Shown here in pieces: positions 34,520-43,650 of a stretch of 64,000 nucleotides of DNA. This DNA comes from an uncultured Halocynthiibacter sp. (GTDB lineage Bacteria; Pseudomonadota; Alphaproteobacteria; Rhodobacterales; Rhodobacteraceae), in NCBI GenBank assembly GCA_947503035.1, contig CANNCD010000004.1, positions 62,001 to 126,000 on the forward strand. Reading direction: 5' to 3'. Numbering within the stretch: the first letter of the stretch is position 1; each line of letters opens with the position of its first letter. The notes under the pieces were generated by a model that ran no database searches, was not told the origin of the DNA, and saw only the letters and a program-made list of their open reading frames with translations. Both the position numbers and the translations under genes were made by a program.

Positions 34520-35706
34520 AGGCGCATCAGCTCCGGTTCCAGCGCGGCGAGGTCATCCAAGGTGTTCGCCGCAGAAAAGATATCAAGATGGGGCAGGGCC
34601 GACGCCATGGCGCGGGTCACAGGTTCATAGCCGTCCCAGCCCTTGAGAGGGTTCAGCCAGATCACCTTGCAGCCCCGTTTTTTGAGGCGGGCAAGCGCAT
34701 CGGCAATGCCGTCGGGCGCATCGGTGTCGTACCCGTCCGACAGGATCATCACGACGGTGCGGTTGTTCACGAACCGCCGCGCATAGGTGTTGGCGAATGT
34801 ATCAAGGCTTTTGGCGATCTCGGAACCGCCTCCGTATCCCTCGGCCAAAAGGGACAGGCGTGACAGCGCGCGCAGGGCGTCTTTGTCCCGCAGGGCATCG
34901 GTGATCCGCACAAGGCGGGTGTGAAACAGATAGGCGTCGGAATTGGTATCCGCCCGCATGAGGCCCGCGAGAAACGCGAGGAAAATCCGCGAATAGACCG
35001 TCATCGACCCCGACACATCACAGATCGCGGTGATCCGTAGGTCGCGTTCTGGCCGACGCCGTTTGGGGAGGGCAATCGGGTCGCCGCCTGTCGCGATGCT
35101 CTTGCGGATCACACGGCGAAAATCGATCTGGTCGCCCTTTGTCGCGGCCTTGCGGCGACGCGAACGGCGATCCCGCAGGGCGGCACCCAGTCGGATCGCA
35201 ACCTTTTCTGCGGCGGCGATGTCCTCGGGCAGGACCAATTCGCGAAGGTCCTTTTTGAACAGATTGGATACATCGGTCGCGACCAGTTTTCCTTCGCCGT
35301 CGCTATTGGAGGCGCCATCGCCGGTATCGTCAGGGGTAGAGAGGTCGCCCGAACCACTCGTGTCTTCGCCCTCGGCATCTGCATGGCGCGACGAATGAAC
35401 GTTTTTGTTTTCCGTGGGATTGAGCGTCGGGGTGACGCGGGTTTTCACCTTGCCGCCGTTCATCCAGAAACTGTCGAACAATGCGTCGAACTGTGCCGCC
35501 TCTTCGGCCGAACCCGAGAACACCGATTTCAACGCATAGCGCGCGTCCTTGGGGTTGGCGGCGTCCACATGGGTCAAGGCATCCAGCGCGACGGCGGTTT
35601 CGCCCACACCAAGCCGCAGCCCGTTGTCGCGCAGATGCGCCACAAAACCGGTCATACGCGCGGTCGGACCCGCGTCGCGTGCTGCGAATTTGCTGACAAC
35701 GCTCAT
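34516..35706 (-). CDS. coxE: CoxE, von Willebrand factor A domain protein
   Basis: 396 residues. The N-terminal half is the CoxE-type region (FVAHLRDNGLRLGVGETAVALDAL) with an acidic low-complexity insert (about 110-145). The C-terminal half is a VWA domain with the MIDAS motif DVSGSMTVYSR and SDGYDTDAPDG. With the MoxR ATPase CoxD it forms a chaperone pair that installs the [CuSMoO2] cluster of CO dehydrogenase. It overlaps coxD and coxF by four bases each (ATGA). Confidence 0.9.
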   Translation of the reverse strand: MSVVSKFAARDAGPTARMTGFVAHLRDNGLRLGVGETAVALDALTHVDAANPKDARYALKSVFSGSAEEAAQFDALFDSFWMNGGKVKTRVTPTLNPTENKNVHSSRHADAEGEDTSGSGDLSTPDDTGDGASNSDGEGKLVATDVSNLFKKDLRELVLPEDIAAAEKVAIRLGAALRDRRSRRRKAATKGDQIDFRRVIRKSIATGGDPIALPKRRRPERDLRITAICDVSGSMTVYSRIFLAFLAGLMRADTNSDAYLFHTRLVRITDALRDKDALRALSRLSLLAEGYGGGSEIAKSLDTFANTYARRFVNNRTVVMILSDGYDTDAPDGIADALARLKKRGCKVIWLNPLKGWDGYEPVTRAMASALPHLDIFSAANTLDDLAALEPELMRL

Positions 35707-36578
35707 GCGGCTTTTCCTGCGATGCGTTGGGCAACCTCGGTGGTGATGTTGGCCTGATCGGATTGGGTTTTCAAAAGGGTGGTCAGCGTCGCCTGAAGGA
35801 TCGCGGGATCGTCGGTAAGATCGGCAATGCCCAGTCCCATCAGGGCGGCGGCGAAATCAAGCATCTCGGCGATGCCGGGGGTCTTTTCAAGGGGTTCTTT
35901 GCGCAGGGCCTGTACGAAACCAACGACCTGCGCACAAAGGCGGTCGTTGATGTCGGGACAACGGGACACAAGGATCGACAGTTCGGTTTCCAGATCGGGA
36001 TAGGGCACATGGGCATACAAACACCGACGGCGCAGCGCATCGCTTAAATCACGCGTGCCGTTGGCCGTCAGAATAACATGGGGCCGCGTGGTCGCGGTGA
36101 TGGTGCCAAGCTCGGGAATGGTGATTTGAAAATCAGAGAGGACCTCAAGAAGATAGGCCTCGAATTCTTCGTCGGCGCGGTCGATTTCGTCGATCAGCAA
36201 CACGGGCGCCTTGGGTTGGCGGATCGCCTTGAGCAACGGACGCTCGAGCAGGAAATCGTCCGAGAAGATCCGCGTCTCAACGGATTTGCCGGTTTCGCCA
36301 TCTTCGGATGCGGCGCGGATCGCCAGAAGTTGTCGTTGGTAATTCCATTCATAGATCGCCTGCGCGGCGTCTAGACCTTCGTAACATTGCAAACGGATCA
36401 GGTCGGTGTCTTGGACGGACGCCAGAACGCGCGCGACCTCGGTCTTGCCGACACCCGCCGCCCCTTCGAGCAAGAGCGGACGCCCAAGCGATAGCGACAG
36501 ATGAAGCGCCATCGACAGGTCCCCCGAGGCAATATATCCCCGTTCGGCCATGGCCGTTTGTAACGTAGTCCAAGTCAT
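35703..36578 (-). CDS. coxD: CoxD, MoxR-type AAA+ ATPase
   Basis: 291 residues with Walker A EGAAGVGKTEVARVLA (about 37-52), Walker B LLIDEIDRADEEFEAYLLE, sensor 1 LTANGTRDLSDALRRRC and the arginine finger region. This is the MoxR ATPase partner of CoxE, needed for the bimetallic active site of CoxL. ATG has GGAGG nine bases upstream. It is 50 bases downstream of coxL and overlaps coxE. Confidence 0.92.
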   Translation of the reverse strand: MTWTTLQTAMAERGYIASGDLSMALHLSLSLGRPLLLEGAAGVGKTEVARVLASVQDTDLIRLQCYEGLDAAQAIYEWNYQRQLLAIRAASEDGETGKSVETRIFSDDFLLERPLLKAIRQPKAPVLLIDEIDRADEEFEAYLLEVLSDFQITIPELGTITATTRPHVILTANGTRDLSDALRRRCLYAHVPYPDLETELSILVSRCPDINDRLCAQVVGFVQALRKEPLEKTPGIAEMLDFAAALMGLGIADLTDDPAILQATLTTLLKTQSDQANITTEVAQRIAGKAA

Positions 36579-36628
36579 GTTTTTCCTCCCAGAAGGGCGG
36601 GCGACGTGATGCCGCCCGCGCCAAGATT

Positions 36629-39055
36629 TTAGTCGTGCAGACCGAGGTCATTGGCGGTTTGCCAAATGCGCCAGTGGTCATGCGGCATGTTGGTGTGCGT
36701 GTTGCCAAACGGGCGGAACGCATCCTGAACCGCATTTGAGAAACACGGCACGCCGCCGACATGGGGGCTTTCGCCGACGCCTTTGGCGCCGATCGGGTGG
36801 TGCGGAGATGGCGTCACGGTAAAGTCGGTCTCATAGTTCGGGACCTCCCATGCTGTTGGAAGGAAGAAGTCCATCAGCGTACCGGTTTTGACGTTGCCCT
36901 GATCGTCGTAGGCGATCTCTTGGCCCAGAGCCACGGCGAGGGCCTCGGTGAGACCACCGTGTATTTGACCGTCGATGACCATCGGGTTGATCCGCGTTCC
37001 ACAGTCATCCAACGCATAGAAACGGCGGATTTCTGGAACACCGGTGTCCACGTCGATATCCATCACACAGACATAGGCGCCGAACGGATAGGTCATGTTG
37101 GGCGGATCATAGTAGGACACCGCCTCAAGACCTGGTTCAAGACCGGGGATCGCTTGGTTATAGGCGGCATAGGCGATTTCCTTCATGGTCTTGAACCGCT
37201 CAGGCGCGCCCTTGACCACGAAACGATCCACGTCGAATTCCACATCATCGTCGTGAACCTCAAGGAGGTATGCCGCGATCATCTGTGCCTTGGCACGGAT
37301 TTTGCGTCCCGCCATGGCCGTCGCCGCACCGGCAACCGGTGTGGAACGTGACCCGTATGTGCCCAAACCATAGGGCGCGGTGTCGGTGTCACCTTCCTCG
37401 ATTGTGATGCTATCGGCAGGCAGACCAACTTCGGTCGCAAGGATCTGTGCGAAGGTTGTCGCGTGACCTTGGCCTTGGCTGATGGTGCCCAGACGTGCAA
37501 CCGCGGAACCCGTTGGGTGGATGCGGATTTCACAGCTATCGAACATGCCCATCCCAAGGATATCGCAGTTCTTTACAGGGCCCGCGCCAACGATCTCGGT
37601 AAAGAACGTCAGACCAATGCCCATGAGCTTGCGGGTTTTGCCGGCCTTGAAATCCTCAACCCGCTGGGCCTGCTCTGCGCGCAGACCTTTGTAATCCACG
37701 GCCTCAAGCGCCTTGTCCCATGCGGTCTGATAATCACCAGAGTCATATTCCCAGCCAAGCGCCGCCTGATAGGGGAATTGGTCCTTTTTGATGAAGTTCT
37801 TAGAGCGCAGCTCAGCAGGGTCCATGTTGAGCTTGATCGCGAGAACCTCGATCATGCGTTCGATGAAATACACCGCCTCGGTCACGCGGAACGAACAGCG
37901 ATAGGACACACCACCGGGGGCTTTGTTGGTGTAGACACCATCCACACCCAGATAGGCGACGGGAATGTCATACGAACCGGTACAGATGTTCATAAAGCCG
38001 GCAGGGAATTTGGTCGGGTCGGCACAGGCGTCAAACGCACCGTGGTCGGCCGTCACGTGGCAATGTAGACCGGTGATCTTACCGTCCTTGGTCGCCGAGA
38101 TTTTGCCCTTCATCCAATAGTCCCGCGCGAAGGCGGTGGACATGAGGTTTTCCATGCGGTCCTCGACCCATTTCACAGGCAGACCGGTGACGATGGACGC
38201 AACGATGGAACAGATATAACCGGGGTAAACGCCAACTTTGTTGCCGAAGCCGCCGCCGATGTCAGGGGCGATCACACGGATGTTGTGTTCTTCGATACCC
38301 GACAAAAGGGACGCAACCGTGCGCACAACATGCGGTGCTTGGAAGGTGCCCCAGAGCGTCAGTTTACCGTTCACCTTATCCATCGACGCAACCGATCCGC
38401 AGGTCTCAAGCGGGCAAGGGTGCGTGCGGTGGTAATACATCTCTTCGGTGGCAACGACTTCGGCGCTGTCCATCACTTGGTCGGTGGCTGCTTCGTCGCC
38501 GGCCTCCCATTTAAAGATGTGGTTCGGGTGTTTGCGTGGGCCATGGGCGCCATCGGCGGCCTTGCCGTCGGCATCAAGCGTATCTTCACGAAGGGACACA
38601 TCGGATTGAAGCGCCTTGAACGGGTCGACAAGAACCTCAAGCTCTTCGTACTCGACCTCGACCAATTCCACCGCATCCGCGGCGACATAGCGGTCAGCGG
38701 CCACAACGAAGGCGACCTCTTGGCCTTGGAACAACACTTTGCCATCGGCCAGAACCATCTGTTTGTCACCGGCCAATGTCGGCATCCAATGTAGGCCCAG
38801 CGGTTCCAGATCCTTGGCGGTCAGAACGGCGGTCACACCAGGCAATGCCATGGCGGCGTCGATGTTGATCGACTTGATCCGTGCGTGGGCATAAGGGGAG
38901 CGCACAAAATCACCGTGCAGCATCCCAGGCAGTTTTACGTCATCGACATAGTTGCCCTTACCCTGTGTGAAACGCGCGTCTTCCACACGTTTGCGGGAAC
39001 AGCCCATGCCCTTAAGATTGGCGACGCGATCTTCGCGGGTTACTTCGTCCTTCAT
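36629..39055 (-). CDS. coxL: Aerobic carbon monoxide dehydrogenase large subunit (form I)
   Basis: 808 residues, the usual length. The active-site loop reads SYRCSFR at residues 384-390, with Cys387 equivalent to the Cu-bound Cys388 of Oligotropha carboxidovorans CoxL. This is the form I signature (AYxCSFR) and separates it from form II (AYRGAGR). Other molybdenum-enzyme motifs are present: [19 protein letters not shown] and GAKGVGES near the C-terminus. The first loop residue is Ser rather than the usual Ala. It oxidises CO to CO2. It overlaps coxS by four bases and is followed by coxD 50 bases later. Confidence 0.95.
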   Translation of the reverse strand: MKDEVTREDRVANLKGMGCSRKRVEDARFTQGKGNYVDDVKLPGMLHGDFVRSPYAHARIKSINIDAAMALPGVTAVLTAKDLEPLGLHWMPTLAGDKQMVLADGKVLFQGQEVAFVVAADRYVAADAVELVEVEYEELEVLVDPFKALQSDVSLREDTLDADGKAADGAHGPRKHPNHIFKWEAGDEAATDQVMDSAEVVATEEMYYHRTHPCPLETCGSVASMDKVNGKLTLWGTFQAPHVVRTVASLLSGIEEHNIRVIAPDIGGGFGNKVGVYPGYICSIVASIVTGLPVKWVEDRMENLMSTAFARDYWMKGKISATKDGKITGLHCHVTADHGAFDACADPTKFPAGFMNICTGSYDIPVAYLGVDGVYTNKAPGGVSYRCSFRVTEAVYFIERMIEVLAIKLNMDPAELRSKNFIKKDQFPYQAALGWEYDSGDYQTAWDKALEAVDYKGLRAEQAQRVEDFKAGKTRKLMGIGLTFFTEIVGAGPVKNCDILGMGMFDSCEIRIHPTGSAVARLGTISQGQGHATTFAQILATEVGLPADSITIEEGDTDTAPYGLGTYGSRSTPVAGAATAMAGRKIRAKAQMIAAYLLEVHDDDVEFDVDRFVVKGAPERFKTMKEIAYAAYNQAIPGLEPGLEAVSYYDPPNMTYPFGAYVCVMDIDVDTGVPEIRRFYALDDCGTRINPMVIDGQIHGGLTEALAVALGQEIAYDDQGNVKTGTLMDFFLPTAWEVPNYETDFTVTPSPHHPIGAKGVGESPHVGGVPCFSNAVQDAFRPFGNTHTNMPHDHWRIWQTANDLGLHD

Positions 39056-39546
39056 TGCGCCGCCTCCTTGGTTGCGTTGATTTCAGCAGCGGCCGAAAGA
39101 ACAGATTTCACGATGTTCTGGTAACCGGTACAGCGGCAGATGTTGCCCGCAATGCCGAAACGAACCTCTTCTTCGGTTGGGTTCGGGTTTTCCTCCAACA
39201 ACTTGGACGCGCGGGTGATCATCCCGGGGGTACAAAACCCACACTGAAGCCCGTGGTGTTCCTTGAATGCCTCTTGCAACACATGCAGGTTATCGGGGGT
39301 GCCGATGCCTTCGATGGTGGTGATCTCGGTCTCGTTGGCCTGAGCGACAAACACGGTGCAGGATTTCACGGATTTCCCGTTCATCGTCACCGTACAGGCG
39401 CCACAGTGCGACGTTTCACAGCCCACGTGTGGACCGGTGATGTTCAGTTTTTCACGCAGCGCATAAATCAGCAGCTCGCGTGGCTCGGCTAGGAATTCGT
39501 GGTCCTCGCCGTTGACGTTCAATTTGACGTGCATCTTCTTTGACAT
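39052..39546 (-). CDS. coxS: CO dehydrogenase small iron-sulfur subunit
   Basis: 164 residues. Two [2Fe-2S] clusters are visible. One is the plant-ferredoxin type (CETSHCGAC ... C, about 49-72) and one the C-terminal four-helix type (CGFCTPGM ... CRCTG). ATG at 39546 has GGGAGGAG upstream; the 41-codon upstream extension is spurious. It passes electrons from the Mo/Cu site of CoxL to FAD of CoxM. It follows coxM by 13 bases and overlaps coxL (ATGA). Confidence 0.95.
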   Translation of the reverse strand: MSKKMHVKLNVNGEDHEFLAEPRELLIYALREKLNITGPHVGCETSHCGACTVTMNGKSVKSCTVFVAQANETEITTIEGIGTPDNLHVLQEAFKEHHGLQCGFCTPGMITRASKLLEENPNPTEEEVRFGIAGNICRCTGYQNIVKSVLSAAAEINATKEAAQ

Positions 39547-39559
39547 GTGGTTCTCCTCC

Positions 39560-40414
39560 CTATGTCCGTGACCATGCGCGGGCAATCGCGCGGCCCAGAA
39601 CAATGCCAGCAGCGTGGCGTTTGAATGCGACAGGTCCGCGGTTGTCCTCGGTTGGATCAATGTCACCAAGCATCGCTTGGATCGCGGCCTTTACGGCACC
39701 TTCGTTGCAATCCGTACCGATCAACGCGTCGGCGGTTGCCTCGGACCAAACCGGCACATCGCTTAGGTTGGTCATGGCGATGGATGCGGTGGCGACCACT
39801 CCGTCGACCTTGGTCATCTGCACAGCGGCCGCAGCCGTCGCATAGTCACCGATCTTGCGTTTCTGTTTCTCGTACGCGTACCCACCCGACGGCGCGTCAA
39901 AGGAAATCCCCGTAAGAACCTCTTCGTCTTCGCGGTCGGTCATATAGGCCGCCTCATAGAAATCGCGTGCCTCGACGGTACGTTCGCCGTCTGGGCCGAT
40001 CAGATGGAATTCGGCGTTCAGACATTGCATCAACCCTGGCATGTCATTGCCCGGGTCACCATTGGCAACATTGCCGCCGATTGTGCCCATGTAGCGCACC
40101 TGAGGGTCGGCAATTTGCAAGGCCGCCTCGCGCAGAATTGGCACCGCAGACGTCAGTGCGTCGGAGCCAATGATGTTATGCTGGGTGACCATCGCGCCCA
40201 GTGTCACTTTGCCATTTTCAACTGTGATATTCGCAAGGCCGTCGATGCCTTGTAGATCGATGAGATGCGGAATGTCTGCCATCCGCAATTTCATCATGGG
40301 GATCAGGCTGTGTCCGCCTGCCATGACGCGCGCGTCATCCCCGTGTTCCTCCAAGAGGGCGATGACGTCCTCCATACTGGCTGGTCTGTAATACTCAAAC
40401 TCGGCTGGTATCAT
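39560..40414 (-). CDS. coxM: CO dehydrogenase medium FAD subunit
   Basis: 284 residues. The FAD-binding motifs [13 protein letters not shown] (about 32-44) and [14 protein letters not shown] (about 111-124) are intact. A C-terminal CO-dehydrogenase flavoprotein domain follows. ATG with GGAGG upstream. First structural gene of the cluster, 135 bases after coxC; the gap holds an 11-bp direct repeat. Confidence 0.95.
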   Translation of the reverse strand: MIPAEFEYYRPASMEDVIALLEEHGDDARVMAGGHSLIPMMKLRMADIPHLIDLQGIDGLANITVENGKVTLGAMVTQHNIIGSDALTSAVPILREAALQIADPQVRYMGTIGGNVANGDPGNDMPGLMQCLNAEFHLIGPDGERTVEARDFYEAAYMTDREDEEVLTGISFDAPSGGYAYEKQKRKIGDYATAAAAVQMTKVDGVVATASIAMTNLSDVPVWSEATADALIGTDCNEGAVKAAIQAMLGDIDPTEDNRGPVAFKRHAAGIVLGRAIARAWSRT

Positions 40415-40512
40415 TGCTTGGCCTCCCGATCCGCAACGTTATGTCAGGAGTCGACCTTGTACGCCGCCGTATGCCGTGGCCCGCGTTATTCAATGAATTA
40501 ATGGCTTATTTT

Positions 40513-40544
40513 CACGAAATGCGCCTAGGCGCGCACGAAATGCG
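40513..40544 (-). promoter_or_regulatory. Direct repeat, candidate LytTR operator of coxM
   Basis: CACGAAATGCG occurs at 40513-40523 and again at 40534-40544, exactly 21 bp apart, or two helical turns. It lies between the coxC stop and coxM start, about 100-130 bases upstream of the coxM ATG. On the minus strand each unit reads CGCATTTCGTG and includes TTCGTG, fitting the TTnnnG element reported for the CO sensor RcoM. LytTR proteins bind direct repeats at this spacing, and the adjacent gene encodes one. Confidence 0.55.
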
Positions 40545-40549
40545 AAACG

Positions 40550-41692
40550 CTACATGCCCAATGCGTCGCGCACCGCCTTAAGGTTCGAGCGGCTTACCGG
40601 AACCGGCGGAAGCTCGGGTGATTCAAAATGGCACACCCCGTTATCCTTGAGCCGCTCAAAGTGGTGCACTTGCGTCGGGTTCACCAAATAGCTGCGGTGG
40701 GTCTTAAGAAATCCATGCGGGGTCAGGCGCGTCGTGGCCTCGGTGATGGGCCAAACGCAAAAGTGTTTCGTGCCTTGGGTATAGATGTTCGTGTAATGCC
40801 CCTCGGCGCGGACAAAGGCGACCTCGGCGGGATCAATCAGGTGGGTCACGCCATCGCGTTCACAGGGAATACGGGTCGGAATGGGCTTGTGTGCGGGGGT
40901 GTCGATGACTGGCACAGGTGTGTTCCCCGCGATCGGGGCCACGTCCGGTTTTGGTTCGGACGGTGTCGGGACAAGGAAGGTCACGCTCATCCAAAGAAAC
41001 GCCCCAAAGATGACAAAGCTCGAAATGATTACCCCAACGGCAAGAATTTCGTTGCTCATCACGGGGCCGAATTCGTTGAAGTTTGGTGTGGCGATAAATT
41101 TGGTCCCTGCCATGGCAACGAAATGCACCGCGCACACAGCCGCCCCAAATCCAAGCGTTCCCAAAAGAATGTTACGGTTGGTCCGTTCGTCGTAGGCAAT
41201 CCAAAACGCGCCAATACACAACGCCACCGCAGAGACTATCGAGAACCCAACGCCGACCGGCGTGTAGACCGCGCGGCACAGTTGAAGTCCTGCCATCCCC
41301 ACATAGTGCATCGCGACGATACCCATCCCGACAAGCGCCCCCGCCGCGCAGAGCGTCACAGGGGTGCGTTCGCGAAAATGCAGAATCAAAAGGGCGACCC
41401 CAACGATCAAAATCGCCAACAACGCCGAGGCCAAGGTGATCGCCGCGTCATAGTAAAACAGGATCGGCATTTGGATGCCCAACATGGCCACAAAATGCAT
41501 CGACCAAATCCCACCCCCAAGCGCAACAGCGGACATTGCGACCGACCCTTTGCGGCGCGAAACGCTTTGTTTGGAGATGTCTTTGGACAGGGTCAAACCG
41601 GTAAAACCCGCCACGATCGAGATGATGATTGAGGCGATGACAAGGGCTGAGTTGTGGCTAACGTCAATAAATACCATGGGGGTTAATTGCAT
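40550..41692 (-). CDS. coxC: MHYT-LytTR membrane sensor-regulator, CoxC/CoxH-like
   Basis: 380 residues. The N-terminal 245 hold seven predicted membrane helices with three MHYT-type motifs (MHFVAM, MHYVGM, VHFVAM), thought to bind a diatomic gas through Cu or a similar metal. After a Pro-rich linker (about 245-275) comes a LytTR DNA-binding domain (about 280-378: VAFVRAEGHYTNIYT, FLKTHRSYLVNP, VPVSRSNLKAV). This is the architecture of CoxC and CoxH of O. carboxidovorans, and it sits in the coxC position upstream of coxMSL. It probably senses CO and controls cox transcription directly; this is inferred. Start at the first ATG; one at +5 codons is also possible. Confidence 0.88.
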   Translation of the reverse strand: MQLTPMVFIDVSHNSALVIASIIISIVAGFTGLTLSKDISKQSVSRRKGSVAMSAVALGGGIWSMHFVAMLGIQMPILFYYDAAITLASALLAILIVGVALLILHFRERTPVTLCAAGALVGMGIVAMHYVGMAGLQLCRAVYTPVGVGFSIVSAVALCIGAFWIAYDERTNRNILLGTLGFGAAVCAVHFVAMAGTKFIATPNFNEFGPVMSNEILAVGVIISSFVIFGAFLWMSVTFLVPTPSEPKPDVAPIAGNTPVPVIDTPAHKPIPTRIPCERDGVTHLIDPAEVAFVRAEGHYTNIYTQGTKHFCVWPITEATTRLTPHGFLKTHRSYLVNPTQVHHFERLKDNGVCHFESPELPPVPVSRSNLKAVRDALGM

Positions 41693-41838
41693 GAAATCGC
41701 ATTCAGATCAAATCCAACGGAGCGATGGCCCCCACGTGATAGCATGGCCGCCGTCGATGTATTCCGGCTCGGCAAGGGTGAAAACACACGTATTTTCGTT
41801 GTTTTGCTTGGGGGAACTCTTTGGGCCGCGTGTGGCTT

Positions 41839-41857
41839 CCGACCGATTGCTGGTCGG
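41839..41857. repeat. Small inverted repeat between coxC and rpiR-type gene
   Basis: CCGACC-GATTGCT-GGTCGG, a 6-bp perfect stem. It lies upstream of coxC and downstream of the RpiR-type gene on the same strand. No T-run follows on either strand, so it may be an operator or a weak terminator. Confidence 0.3.
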
Positions 41858-41898
41858 TGACTTTTGTCGTCAATCGCGGCTCAACACCGGTTTGCATA

Positions 41899-42786
41899 CT
41901 AACGTTTTTTTTGAGTGGCCCAGTACATTTGGGTTTCGCTTCGCACCGTTTCATAGGCGTTGATTCGCGCCCGAGCCTCGGCCCCACCTTGGTCCACCAA
42001 AAGCGCCACGATGGTCTCAACCAAAGCCGTGACCCCAGCATAGCATGCGAAGTGATGGCTCGATTGGATCGACGCGACTAACAGTTCGTCGATGGCAAAA
42101 TCGGGCGAGACGATCTCGCTATCGGAAATCAGAACAAGCCGTACGCCCCTTTGTTTCGCGAACTGGCAGGCCTCAATTGTTTCGCGCGAATAGGGGGTGA
42201 ATGTAATGGCGATCAACACATCGCCTTCGGTCGCCGTGTGCAGATCGTCAATCGCGCTGTTCATCATACGGGGGATCAACTCCATGCTCGGAAGCGCCAT
42301 TTTTCCAACATATTGAAGGTAATAGGCCATTCCGTAACTTGCACGCGCACCGGTGACAAACACTCGACCCGCCGACAAAAGCATCTGGATCACGCGCTGG
42401 ATCTGCTCGGGGATTTGCCGTTCCAGCGACCGTTCAACAATGGCAAGGGTGTTGTGGGCGGCGTCGGCCTGGACTTTGCCAAGATCGCTGTGGGCGGCAA
42501 GGGTGTCGACCCAATCCGGCGTTTCAATCCCGGCCTTGGTCGACACAAGGGCATGTCGAAACGGCGCGCGCATGTCTTCGAAACTATCGAAACCCTGCCG
42601 GTTCGCAAGCCGCACAAGGGTGTTTGTGCTGACGCCGGCCTTGTCGGCGGTGGTGCGGATCGGATCAAGCCCAAATTCGGCGGGATAGTCGATGATGTAT
42701 TTCGCAGCCAGTCGAAGTCCGCGCGGAAGATTGGTGATATTCGATTTAAGGTTTGAAATTAAACGGTTTTTGGCGCGGGGATCCAT
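41899..42786 (-). CDS. RpiR/MurR-family transcriptional regulator
   Basis: 295 residues. N-terminal RpiR helix-turn-helix (about 10-85: GLRLAAKYIIDYPAEFGLDPIRTTADKAGVSTNTLVRL; GFDSFEDMRAPFR). C-terminal SIS sugar-phosphate-binding domain (VFVTGARASYGMAYYL; VLIAITFTPYSRETIEA). ATG with AAGGTAAC upstream. It is divergent from the BKACE-aminotransferase operon, with about 105 bases between starts, and is the likely regulator. Members near aminotransferases often respond to a keto or phospho metabolite, but the ligand is unknown. Confidence 0.88.
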   Translation of the reverse strand: MDPRAKNRLISNLKSNITNLPRGLRLAAKYIIDYPAEFGLDPIRTTADKAGVSTNTLVRLANRQGFDSFEDMRAPFRHALVSTKAGIETPDWVDTLAAHSDLGKVQADAAHNTLAIVERSLERQIPEQIQRVIQMLLSAGRVFVTGARASYGMAYYLQYVGKMALPSMELIPRMMNSAIDDLHTATEGDVLIAITFTPYSRETIEACQFAKQRGVRLVLISDSEIVSPDFAIDELLVASIQSSHHFACYAGVTALVETIVALLVDQGGAEARARINAYETVRSETQMYWATQKKR

Positions 42787-42891
42787 GGGGTTACCTTGTG
42801 AAACATTTGTTCTTTTCTGAAACTATTGACGCATTCGTTTTTGCGCGCAACCCTTGGCGCATCGAAATCAATCGCAAGGGCCAAAAGACAG

Positions 42892-43650
42892 ATGACGCTT
42901 CCGTATATTATGGTCGCCCCAAGCGGCGCCCGCCGCACGACGGCGGATCACCCCGCACTTCCGATGACGACCGGCGATATTGTGGACACTGCGCGGGCTT
43001 GCTTTGACGCGGGTGCGCGGGGGCTTCATCTTCATGTGCGTGATGCGGATGGGGGGCATTCTCTTGATGCGGGGCGGTATATCGAAGTGATCGATGAAAT
43101 GGCCCATCTGTGTCCCGAGATGGCCGTTCAAATCACCACCGAGGCCGCGGGCATATACGACGTGCGCGCGCAACTTGCCGTGCTCGAAGCCGTCAAGCCA
43201 ACATGGGCGTCGATCTCTGTGCGTGAAATCGCGCGGGCGCCTGACCTTGCCACACGGCTTTATGCCACCTGTGCCGACCAAGGTACCAAGGTGCAGCATA
43301 TCCTCTATGGAGCCGACGATATCGCATTGCTTCAACATTGGCAGGCCGCTGGAATTGTTGAACCGGACCAGGACGCGGTTCTGTTCGTTCTTGGGCGCTA
43401 TGCCGATGGGCAGCGGTCCGTGCCACGTGATCTTGGCCCGTTTCGCGATGCGTTGCCCAAGGTTTCTGACTGGATGGCCTGCGCCTTTGGGCCGCATGAA
43501 CATGACTGCTTGGCCGCCGCCGCCGCGCAGGGCGGCGCGCTTCGGGTGGGGTTTGAGAATAGCCTGACCAACGCGCTCGAAACACCCCATGCTGATAATG
43601 TCGCATCGGTTGCGGCCCTTGTTTCCCGTCTTGAAAGGACGCCCGAATGA
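42892..43650 (+). CDS. Beta-keto acid cleavage enzyme (BKACE family)
   Basis: 252 residues, a TIM-barrel DUF849/BKACE protein. Visible are the N-terminal MVAPSGARRTTADHPALPMT, the zinc-binding HLHVRDADGGHS, and the C-terminal RVGFENSLT strand. BKACEs condense a beta-keto acid with acetyl-CoA to give acetoacetate and a new CoA ester. It is somewhat shorter than the typical 270-310 residues. ATG at 42892 is chosen; the upstream frame lacks family features. It overlaps the aminotransferase by four bases (ATGA), which may generate its keto acid substrate. Confidence 0.85.
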   Translation: MTLPYIMVAPSGARRTTADHPALPMTTGDIVDTARACFDAGARGLHLHVRDADGGHSLDAGRYIEVIDEMAHLCPEMAVQITTEAAGIYDVRAQLAVLEAVKPTWASISVREIARAPDLATRLYATCADQGTKVQHILYGADDIALLQHWQAAGIVEPDQDAVLFVLGRYADGQRSVPRDLGPFRDALPKVSDWMACAFGPHEHDCLAAAAAQGGALRVGFENSLTNALETPHADNVASVAALVSRLERTPE

